Shown here in pieces: positions 33,423 to 43,845 of a DNA stretch of 64,000 bases. How positions within the stretch are numbered: position 1 is the first letter of the stretch; each line of letters starts with the position of its first letter. Source of the stretch: Cladobotryum mycophilum (Eukaryota > Ascomycota > Sordariomycetes > Hypocreales > Hypocreaceae); assembly GCA_036429605.1 (NCBI GenBank), contig CM071590.1, forward strand, positions 3,348,001 through 3,412,000, written 5' to 3'. The position numbers and the translations under genes are program-made. Under the pieces are notes generated by a model. The model searched no databases, was not told where the DNA came from, and saw only the letters and a list, made by a program, of their open reading frames with translations.

Positions 33423-36400
33423 ATGAGTCGCAGTAAAAGGGATCGACATAAAGGCGCAACGGACGACCAAGGGATCGACCTGCTAGGCGCCGCATTTAAT
33501 CTGCCAACACGTCGCAATATCGAACTCGCAGAACGACGGGCTGCGCACGCTCACCAGGTCAAGATTCAGTACCAGGGCAACGAACTCAACATCGGAGAGT
33601 CTGAATTCTCAAGTTCCTCTGATGACGGCAGCGAAGAACCCAAGTCTGTCCCCGTGAAGTCTCAGCGTCTTTCTAGCCCTCCTCCTCCCCCTCCACGTCG
33701 ACAACCTGAACAGCGTCATAACCCACCGCGACGCCAGAGGTCCAAGAAGCTTCAGAAAGCCATCATCGATAAACCACTCCCAACCCGAAAGTCTAAGCAA
33801 AGGCTTACCAAATCCTCGTCGACAAACTCTACACGTATATCTTCAACTCTTGCTCCCTCTATCCCAACTTCTGCTACGTTTCCCCCTTCCCGAACCAACC
33901 ACGTTGGGCCACCACCAAGCACACATTCCTCGACAGAGTCAACCTTTTCTAGGTCCACGTCTACTCAGCCGTCAAGGGTCCGGGCTGTAGAGCCGCAGCC
34001 GCAGCCGCAGCATTATTATCAGCCCCCTTTGCTTTCACGACAATCCCAGCAGCATCGCAGATGCCGCATTACGCAACTCCTGCTAATTTGCAGAACATTG
34101 CTCACGCCTCAACCGACGCAATTCCTCATAGTGAACCTCCGACGCTTGCGAGCCGACAACAGGTATCTACAGGAAGCCTTGCCCAGCAAATTCAAAACAT
34201 CCAAGCAGAGATTGATCAAAGAATTGCGATGGTATCGGAGAACCCTACTAATGATATTTTGAAAAATGAGTTGGCTACTCTGCAAGCAAAGCTGAATTCA
34301 ACACTCAATGCTGTATTAAACCTAAAGGAGCCAACTCAGGTGTCACAAGAACCAGAAAGCCTAGTTGCTAATAAGCTAAATGCTACGAACAAGTCTGTTT
34401 CCGCTTCTGAGAAGTTGGCACGAAGCAAGAAAGTAGCGTCCTCTCGTTCCGTACAAGACCACGAAGCCATTTCTTCAGAAATATTGGATCTGGATCCCAA
34501 ATCCAATATCCTCCCTACCAGTCAACGTGGTGTGAGCCCGGAGCGCACGATTCGGCATCATTTGTGCTCTGGCTGCGGAAGTGTGCGCTCGTCAAGATTC
34601 CACGAGAAGCACCCCATCGCCCCAGGGGAGAAGCCAGTTCTGAACTACTACGAGTCGTGTCAGAAGGCAAACACGGAGGACAGTCTTCTGGAACGCTATC
34701 ACTTTTGTTTCCGATGCGGCGTTGCCAGGTCCAAGGAGTTTCAACGCCAGAACCCTAGACGTAAGGGAGACTTGTTGGCCCCGAACTACTGTGGGAAATG
34801 CACTCAGGAAATCCAATCCATTGTAGACATTACTGAGGCATCTGTTGTTGGCCTTGTAGGTCATTATTCCCCTATAGATGAAGACATACTAATGGCTATT
34901 AGAACTCAGAGCTCCTTAACAAAAGGAACGGATCGCTAGAGACCTCCAGGGTATTTGTTCGTGCGGGAAAGAATGCTCCTGGCTTCACATCTCTACGAGA
35001 TATGCCTGGATACGAGGCCCAACACAAGTCTTCTTACTTTGACCCACCAGATTATGCTGCTGAAACTCATGGAGAACACGGTTACTTTCAAGCTAGGCCC
35101 AAGAAAAAAACAATCCCCAAGTCGCTGAATCTTAAGCACCCATCCCCCCAGTCTAGTCCGGCGAGTTCCACCCCAGCTACCCCATACTATCCTGACCGCA
35201 GTATCGGTTCGGCCCGGAGGCGGGCACGGAGAAGCCCCTTGACGAATATTACCGGTGGCTACAGAAGCCCTTTCAGCAGCGGTGCCTCGACTCATGCGTA
35301 TCGATCACCTTACGTTGAGGATGTGCAGTCACCAATACCACCAGAACCAACATCTACACATGGGATATCGTCACGACGGAATCAACATTCAAAAACTGAT
35401 GCTTCCAAGCCTACCAAGGACTCTCATGACAGCGCCTCTAACGCACATCAACCAAGACAATCCTGGTATAAGCGAGGCCACTCAAGCCGCGCAAAGAATG
35501 ACGGTGATTACATTGTTGTGGATCAAGGTAGCGCAGAATCTATGGAAGTTCATCATTCGGCCAATTCAACAGAGGAGTCGGCCCAATCATTGGAACACAA
35601 GACTGTCCAGTTCACACAAAATGTGGAAACTTATTCTGAAGATTCTCTTGTCCCAAGCGATGTCTCCACACACCGGGATATCTATAAAGCGGATACTCAG
35701 CCGAACGTCATGCCAAGTGTTCATGATGGTCATGGAACCTCGCCGCTCATGTCTAATACTAAAAGACCGGGTTCTGCCCCTGAGACTGCCAATCAAGATG
35801 AATCATACAGTCATGAGAGTCACCATGATGCGATCCGCAGTTCAGGTCGCGACAATTCGGTTTCAGAATTTCGCTCATCCGAGGATCATCCTGAGAAGCC
35901 GGAGCAACATGAACAGGAGAGACTTTGGAAAGGAGCGTTTGCCAAACGGGAGAAGAGTGGTACGGGCGCCTGGGCGAGGCGTATGTCAGCTGCTGGAGAG
36001 AAGCAGGCTTCCCCAACACAGGCCTCCCACCCGCTTCCTTCATCCCCTGGATCAGCTGGACTTTCGGGGTTCCCACCACATGTTAATGAACCGTTCGATC
36101 GCTCAAACGAGACGTTTAGAGACGAAGACGTAGATCCCCCTCTTCGCACTTCCAAGGGAGCTTTCAGTTCAACGGCATTCAAAAGCTCTCTGTTCACGCA
36201 TACGACGAACATTAATGGTCCCGGATCACCCCAGTCTACCACTTCTAGTCCACGAAATAAAGAGTTCACTGGAACTTCTGGTAGCCCCTGGGAGACATCT
36301 TTCCACACAGACAGCAAGAGGTCCGAGTTTCCGGGAGTCAAACCAAGCGAGTCTTCCTTTAGACCCCCATCCACCTTTGGAGGTTACAGCTCTAGGTTTG

Positions 36401-36944
36401 ACTCTGAATGCCATACGATGCGTGACGATGATTCTTTCACCCACGGTGGATACAGCGAGTTTTCGCGATCAAGCAGCAACCCTTATTATGTGCCCCGGAA
36501 GAGTTCATTTGCGGACATAAAAAACCGCGGTGGATTTGGACGACGATTTTCACGAACGAGGGATTGGTGGGACGACCAGAGGAGTAAAACGAAATCGAAG
36601 AAGACGTGTGACTGGTTCCCAGAGCCCATCATCGAGGAGCCGTCTTCCCCCATCAGCTCGCCCGTGCAACGAGCCATGTTACTTGGTATGTAGCTGTTGC
36701 TTGCGAAGCCTTGTTTTTTTCTTCTTCTTCTTGGTCTACATCTTCTAACCTGTATACAGAATTCCACGATGACCATACTACTACTCCCTCGCCCGTGCCA
36801 CCTCTTTGCGAGTCTTCCACCGAATCCGAAGAAGCCGATGATGAGCCAGATATTTCGGACATTAAAGAGTTTCTGAACGAAGAGTCTGATGAGGACGACA
36901 AGACTGACGAAAAGACTATTGTTGCTCGATTTTACAGGAACTGA
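33423..36944 (+). CDS. Uncharacterised 1133-aa protein with two zinc-ribbon-like Cys modules, with a frame break
   Basis: I do not recognise this family. Exons are 33423-34855, 34903-36685 and 36760-36944; intron 1 has a perfect TACTAAT branch site. The frame must move by -1 at about 34023-34030 (CAGCCCCCTTT): one extra C joins the N-terminal frame (MSRSKRDRHKG...) to the rest, and the total then sums to exactly 1134 codons. N-terminal residues 1-75 look conserved (GIDLLGAAFNLPTRRNIELAERRAA, then an acidic Ser cluster). A Pro/Ser-rich low-complexity stretch and a coiled coil (LAQQIQNIQAEIDQRIAM) follow. Two tandem modules at 382-413 and 429-460 share C-x2-C-G-x2-R-S, a 25-residue gap and NY-[C/Y]-x2-C, probably zinc-binding. 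The remaining 670 residues are disordered, Ser/Pro-rich and end in an acidic tail. It may be a scaffold; function unknown. Confidence 0.85.
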
Positions 36945-38425
36945 TGAATAAATGAGGAAAGAAAGAAAGGGGGAAGAAAGAAAAAAGAGACTGATGTGTT
37001 CTTTTTTAATGAATCAGTTTTGCGGAATGTTCCTTTCGAAAAGGTCAGTGTTGCCTTGATTGCGCTATTCTGTCGAAACTTGTTTTTTCATGATGCCATC
37101 AAACGCGAGACAACAGTCTGGTTTTCGGTCAGATAGGAGAATACCTCCTACATGATGGAGGCTTTGGAAGGAAGAAAAAGAAAAAAGAGGTGCTCTATGG
37201 TCCCCCCTATTCGATGGCGATACGCCCGACAGGGAGAGGAGGGGGGCGGGTTTCCAGGAACTTTTGACTATTGACCATTTTTTGGGTGGTTTATAATGTC
37301 TTTTCGCTCAACTGATAATGAGACCCCAGCAACTCTATCACATGTCATTCTTGGCGATTGATTTGAGCTAAGGATGTTTCTCGGGTTGCTTGACCAAAAA
37401 AACCACATATTGTATTTGGACGCTCAGGGTGAAGGGAGAAGGGAGAAGGGAAGGGGAAGGGGCTTTTTGATTCTTGACGACTACCAAAACTATTTTTGTA
37501 TGAGATTACTTTTTACCACCCCGGCGGAGAACATTGTATGGCTTTTTTAACGACGGGTCAGAGTTTTTCGAGGTTTCTTTTTTCTACTACCAAGGCAAGC
37601 TTGTGCAAAGGATTTGCTGGCTGATGTTATGTTACTATTATTATTTGATAGCTGGTTGGTTCTGAATATTACATTTGTTTTTTTTATTACATTTGTTTTA
37701 CTACAACGTGATATAGTTGACGCAATGGGGTTGGAGATGTAATGCTTGCCCGTTTTGTTGTCAAAGTCAGAGTTTCGTAACAGGATATTAACCGCATCTG
37801 TTATCACCCCCTGACTACTGACATTGAATCGATGGCTCAGTGCCAGGAGACTTCTCTTCACCGGCTCTACCCCCCCCCCCAAATCATCAATCCAATCAGA
37901 TGGTAATACGCCATCTTCAGATAACAGGCTACAAAGAGCCGAATAGAAAATCGCCATATCAAATACATAGGGATACACCAACAGCAGTTGCGAGGTTATC
38001 ATGCAATTTGAGCAAATTGTGTAGATAGCCACAATAAAAGACCTCATAAAAGCAAAAATGTATTGTGTCCAACTCGAACCTCTAATTATATCAAGGACAT
38101 CTATAGAAACGAAAGAAAGAAAAAAAAAGAAAGAAAATCGAAAATATGATGTCGCTCCCCTTGTGCAATCCCTTCCCATATGCTGGACTAAAAGACTTCC
38201 GCTTAACTTACTTCTCATCACCTCATCTGCTACATAAATCTCTCTTCGTCGTCTTTGTGCGCATAATGTCCCAAACCCTTTGTACGCGCTCATATGATGA
38301 TGTGTCGACTTTTGTTTTTTGCCCAGCTTTCCCAAATTCCCTAGATGCCAAATGAACACCACCTCCAAATTAAAAAATATTGCCATAAGTAATTGCACAA
38401 GTGTTTTAACTGAACAGCCTCAGTC
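36945..38425. other. Convergent intergenic region
   Basis: This lies between two genes transcribed toward each other. There is AATAAA immediately after the stop at 36944, GGAGAAGGGAAGG purine repeats near 37425-37465, an 11-base C run at about 37870, and A/AG tracts near 38110-38140. A minus-strand open frame of 283 codons (38398-37547) crosses the likely 3' UTR of the kinase gene and shows no protein features, so I do not call it. Confidence 0.4.
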
Positions 38426-41400
38426 TTAGCTAGAACTCGATCTTCCCATTTGTGTCGTGGTCTGGAAACGACCTGACTGCACTGATGGTGGCACGCTCGT
38501 GGGAGAGTTCCTCCTCGAAGATAGAAACTTGACGGCTTCGGCTCTCTTCTCCTCAAAAATCCGACTCCTTGCACGCTCCCATTCGATGTGTCTTGAGCGC
38601 TCCAAGTGCTCCGCCTCGGCTTCACTTCTCTTGCGGTCTCTCTCAGCTACATCCCGGATTCGTTTCTCTGCCCGTTGGCAAGCCGTGTCTAATCCCCGTG
38701 CAGCTGGTGGAGGTGCCAGTTCCAACTGCTGGAAAGATCCGCGAGACTTTGACGACCCGCCCCAGAAACAACGAAAGACCAACTTTGTCTGGTTTCGAGA
38801 GTCCCCGCCGCCCCAGATAAGTAATGAGTCACCGTCGTATATCTTTGTCCAGTGTGTCGATGGGCCGTTTGGATTCTTCGCATCCGATGAGGGAAGGACG
38901 TAGCCATTGATCTTGATTCCGATGGTGGCTTTTGTCGAGATATAAAAGAAGTAGGAGTCCGAGTCGGAAGATTCCCGATTCCATGGATGAGGCGTCTTAG
39001 CCGGATCTCTGGAAGGGTCATAACCATCTTTCCATAGCATGATCTTGAATGCGTATTTCGGCACTCTCGACTCCGTCTTGGGCTCAAAGACTTGCGTGTT
39101 TTCGAGTCCGCGACCAAAGGAGACCAAAGAGTCAGTAATAGGGAACGAGATTACCGAAATACAGGATTCAGAATCAGAGTCAATCATTCCAACAGCTCGG
39201 TTACTCGCCGAATTAGCTTGGAGAGGGACCACAATTTGTGAGTCAGGAGGAAGGGTGTCCGGAATCGAGTCCGTACTCATCGGTGCGGCAGTTGGCGGGA
39301 AATCCACGAGTTCACTGGTGGGGCTGCGGCTGTCGTGTCGCAAATTCGCTCCTAAGCCACGTCCATTCTTCCTGTCTGCCGAGTTCATAGGAGGGAAATA
39401 CTTCATCGCAAGATCCCAGAGCGGGGTCTTTTCAGGAGCAAAGTCCTCCCTCCCATCTCGGGCTGCCTGAACAAAGGCGTCACGCTGCAGCTGCGTCATT
39501 TCAGGGTAGTTCAGATGCCATGTTCTGCGGTCCGGTTCCCAGTAGATGATCTTGCTTACAGGGCCATCGATTTGGCGTGACCCTTGCCTCTTGACTTGAG
39601 GCATCCGCGCTAGGAGCTTGTACTCTTCAATTTCCTGGTCAGAGACATCCTCCATGGTGATATCCGACTTGAACCTTTTGATCATAGGTTTCCCCTGCGG
39701 TGTGCCATCCTCAAATTCATCGCTCGCCTCAAGTGAAGATGGCGGCTTGCGCTTGCTTGCGTTAAAATCTATTGATCCTGTCGAGTAGATCGAAGCGCCG
39801 GGGTTCCGGGCCCTAGATTCACAATCCCCAAGGCTTTGCGAGGCCACGTCCTCAACCAAACTCTGCAGTTGGTCCGCAGATTGATTATGCCCTACTGAGG
39901 CGCTGGTTTGCCGACTAAGATTTCCATGTCTGACACGAGTCGCCGTAGAATCTGCAGAGTCGTAAGCCTCGTCGGGTTGATGCTCCAAAACCCCACTGCT
40001 CGCCCTGGCAGCCGGCAGGTTGAGATGGGTTTCCGGGATAACTCCAGAACTGGCAAACGCCGACACTCCAACTTCACCAAACAACCTAGGGGCTTGGGTA
40101 CCGTAATTCCCCTTTTCGGATTCCTCTCCCATCGAGTCGCTTACTCGATCATCATCGTATGCTTGCAGCTGAGAAGGCTCAATCAGATCCTCCTCATCTG
40201 TAATCTCATCATACGATTGCTGCGAGGCCTTTATCGTCAGGACTGAGCCTCCCAGCCAGGGATGGTTGTCCAACTCTTCCACCGTTGCACGGTTTTCAGG
40301 TCGTCTCTGTAGCATGCGGCAAAGGAAATCGATACCCCTCTCCGACACACCCTCATTCTGAAGCGGCAGAATGTTCAGCATGGAAGTCATTATCTTATGC
40401 AATAGCTCTGAGTAGCTGATTCCGCTCTTGACGGGATACGGCGGCGCCCCGGTTAACGTGTAGAAGAGAACACCACCCAATGACCAGATATCCACGGCAT
40501 GATTGTACCTCTGGCCAGGGATGCGACGCGCCCTCTTGCCCCTATTCCTAATACCATTGTCGTCATACTCGGCGAATTCGGTGTATACTTCAGGTGCACA
40601 GTAAAGCAGTGTTCCACAAAACGTTCGGAGAAACGTCTGCTCCGTATCGACCATCTTTGAGAGGCCAAAATCCGTGAGTTTGACCTCTAGTGGGTGTACG
40701 CTATTGATCAAAATATTATCAGGCTTGACGTCTCTGTGGGTAATGTTGTTCTCATGAAGATAACCCAGGGCGCTCAATAGCTGCTGCGACATTGTCTTTG
40801 TTGTTGACTCATCCAGCGGGCCGTCATCCGCAATAAGCTTCCCAAGGTCGCCTCCAGGTACAAACTCCATGATAATAATAAGTAGTCGATCATCCCAGTC
40901 AAAGTTCTCCATATACCGTACAATGTTCGGCTTTTTACCATGTTAGTCACATGCGTCTTTTGGGGAGATGGTTTAGCTTACGTGTTGCACCCTCTTCATG
41001 ATTCTCATCTCGTTCTCGACCTTGGCATCTAATATCCCGTTCTTGATGAAGCGACGTTTCTCAAGCTCCTTGGCGGCATAAGGTCGGCCATCATATTTGG
41101 ACGTGACCTTGTAGACGACTGCGAAAGCTCCTTTGCCAATCATTCCTATGCGATTGTACTTGCCCGAGCCAGTCCATTCTTTCCTCATGATGCTATGATT
41201 CTCTCTGCGCCTCGAGGGGGATCGAGTCCGCGCCACGGGTGGCTCTACCACTTCCGTTCGTCGAGGCGGTTCTTGCTTGGGAGCCCCGAATAAATCAACA
41301 TGGCCGTTCGGGCCGGGAGTGATGGTTCCAAAATGCTTGATGAAGTATTCTTCCACCTTTCGTGTGTAGGCTCGATCGTATTCGTCGTCGCGGCGCGGAA

Positions 41401-42108
41401 TGCGGACTCGGAAGGTGAGGTCGTTCATCTCTGTGTGCAAGAAGATTCTAATGACGGAACCCGAGCTCAGCACCCATCGTGTGACGGGAGGCTTGTGGGT
41501 GGCCTCTTTGGGGTGGGAAGTCAAAAGCGTCCTGTCAACGGATGTGCCATTGGTTGACTGGTCCTCAATCATAACATTGCCAAATTCGTTTACGTAGATG
41601 CGAAAATGGATGTTGCTAACCCTCCTAAGAGGGTCATTGAGAAAGACGACATCGCACCGAGCACCATTCCGCCCAAAGGCAAAGCCCGTTGCAGGGTTCT
41701 TGACCTGACTCGACAATCGCAGTATAATAGCATAATTTCCGTGGGCATGGGCATTCGGGTTCGACTCGAATCGACTGGCGTGATCTTCAAGTTCGTAATC
41801 GGGTTCGACCCCATCGGCTTCATCCTTGCCAATGATGTGCGGCGAGTCCTCCTGGGCAAGGCGCTGGACCTCTTGTCGCGCCGAGTCGGAATGGGGGTAC
41901 AGGACGCATATTATGTCGGAAACATCTTCATCTGAGAAACCCGAGTTCTGCTTCCCTACTCGGCGTGGGTCGAGAATATTTTGGGTCGCTAGACATGGAG
42001 GAGGTGGTTAGTTGGTTTGAGCATACACAAAAAGTCTAGGCAGCTAGCAAGGGCTATCAAGGTGGATTGGGGCATCGCCTTACCTTGCGTGGGCTCTTCA
42101 CCATCCAT
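38426..42108 (-). CDS. CHK2/Rad53-family FHA-domain checkpoint kinase
   Basis: This Ser/Thr kinase belongs to the DNA-damage/replication checkpoint family (Rad53, Cds1, Chk2; Neurospora has PRD-4 and MUS-59). Exons on the minus strand are 42108-42084 (25 nt), 41988-40982 and 40930-38426, with introns of 95 and 51 nt, giving 1178 residues. The FHA domain spans about 90-205: GR at 114-115, Ser133 and His136 in SNIHFR, and NGT at 155-157, the phosphothreonine-binding residues. The kinase domain is about 287-555: glycine loop GKGAFAVV (293-300), Lys315 in AAKE, HRDVKPDN (Asp411), DFG 431-433, APE 456-458. A long regulatory tail follows, including a diverged FHA-like block near residues 990-1080 (IGIKINGYVL...IYDGDSLLIWGG) and a charged C-terminal coiled coil. 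Exon 1 supplies MDGEEPTQ and joins in frame to ATQNILDPRRVGKQNSGFSDEDV. Confidence 0.93.
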
Positions 42109-43845
42109 TGGGGGCAACCCGAGGAGGCTGCGACAGGAAACGAGTCCAGATTGTTGTTCCTCAACGTCGGGGCAAGTGTTTGTGTGGGACGGAATGACAC
42201 TCGCCACTTGAGGAACAGGCAAGATAAGACTGAAGGCCTCCTAGTCTGTCGCAAAGAAGTTCAGGGGAGAAACTACAGCCGGGCCGGGGGTAACACTGGA
42301 TTGCGCTGAAGGTTCAACAAAAGGGGAAGAAGACGAGAAGAAGGAAGATGTTGCGTGACGATGTGTATTTTCAAGCCAAGTAGTAGGTAGTGAAAGATCT
42401 ACCTAGGCAGGGGATGAAGTGAATAGGAGGGGATGAAGAAGGGAATGCAGGGCATATTCCTAGGAAAACGGGTGGTTGCACACAGCAAGGTTATAGCAAG
42501 TGAGGGAGAGGTAACCACTGTAAAAAGTGACCAGTACTGGAGGACCCGAGTTACTTGCAGTGATGGATGGCGGGGTTGCTGCGCTGCGCTGCAACTCAGT
42601 GGCTGTAGGTACCTCTAGGCAGGGCAGGGCAGGTAGTGGAGGATTAGAAATTCAACCCAGCAGAGTGGAAGCGAGGAGAAAAAGCAATCGGTACAAGAAT
42701 AGATGATGATGATGATGATTGCAACAACAAAACAAACGACGGCAGCAACAACAACAACAACAATGCACGGGAATAAGTAAGTATCAATCAGGTGGATTTG
42801 TCAGTGTCCAATTCACGCCTCGCGACTTTACGTATACGTTTACGTGCGCGTGTTCCTGCGCGTGCAAGTGACTGCGCCAAAAGACCTCGAGTCACGCGAT
42901 GGGACACAAAGAGAAAAAATAAGGCCATTCTTTGTCGTCGCGTTATCGCTGCGAAGCCATGACATCAAAACAAAGGGAATTGTCCAGCGGGAGCCCGTCG
43001 TTCGGGGGGGGGGCCATGACAGCATAGCATCTCTTCTTCCCAGGTGGAACGGGGGGCCCAGCAGCCTCAAGAACGTCAAAGACAGGCCCGATTCATTGGC
43101 CTGTGATGCATCGTTGACCCCCTCCCCTCTCCCCTAGTCGTGACGTTCCCCATGCATGCAGCTGTCCGCCTTAGCCAATGAACGGCCTCTCCCAGTAGCC
43201 CTCCTTGTGTCGAGGAACACGACGCGGGTGTTCGAGGAGCAACCCACTCCATTTGCAGCGTAACCCCAAATGTTGAATATCCACAGTGTTGGAACGCGAG
43301 TCTGATTCTGTTTTGGAAAGGAAACTATCACCATTATCATGACAAAGGAAATCCCGTCTACTATCTCTGTCCAAAGATTACAATGGAAACAGAAACTTAG
43401 CGCAGAAACTCCCAACAGCGTGCCATGATCATGTGTGCTCCTCAGCAACGAGGCCGCCCGCATATAAATAGCCACGAGACACATGGTACAGTCAACCCAA
43501 GAATGGAAAACGCATACGAAATGATATGAAATTTATCTGAGCCTAGTATTATGTCTGTATAATGATTTCAGTTGATATCAAGATAGTGAACAATGCTTTT
43601 CATGTCAATCGACAAAAATGTCGGGGAATCCTAGACGACAAAGAAAACTGACAACGCCTCTGTATCCTAATGTAGCCTTCATATTGCTACGATATACATT
43701 CCGAACCCAACGCCTGCTATGCTTTGATGCATCCAATGGTTTCCATTCCTAGCCTTCTAAAGGCGCTTCTGAGTAGAAAATAATAATAAGAAAAAAGTAA
43801 AACTATTCACCAGCATCCGTGTGGTGGTGTCAAGTATTCACTCCC
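42109..43845. other. Intergenic region with ATG/CAA microsatellites
   Basis: This 1.7 kb region contains the promoter of the kinase gene (left) and the 3' UTR of the PH-domain gene (right). It holds a (GAT)n run at 42702-42719, a (CAA)n run at about 42744-42762, GTAGGTACCT-type patches near 42380 and 42605, and an eight-base G run near 43004. No gene is seen. Confidence 0.4.
42702..42762. repeat. (GAT)n and (CAA)n microsatellites
   Basis: Six GAT units are followed about 25 bp later by six to seven CAA units upstream of the kinase gene. Confidence 0.85.

Noticed and set aside
37547..38398. 283-codon minus-strand open frame
   Set aside because: It lies just downstream of the kinase stop codon on the same strand, in AT-rich low-complexity DNA that is most likely 3' UTR.
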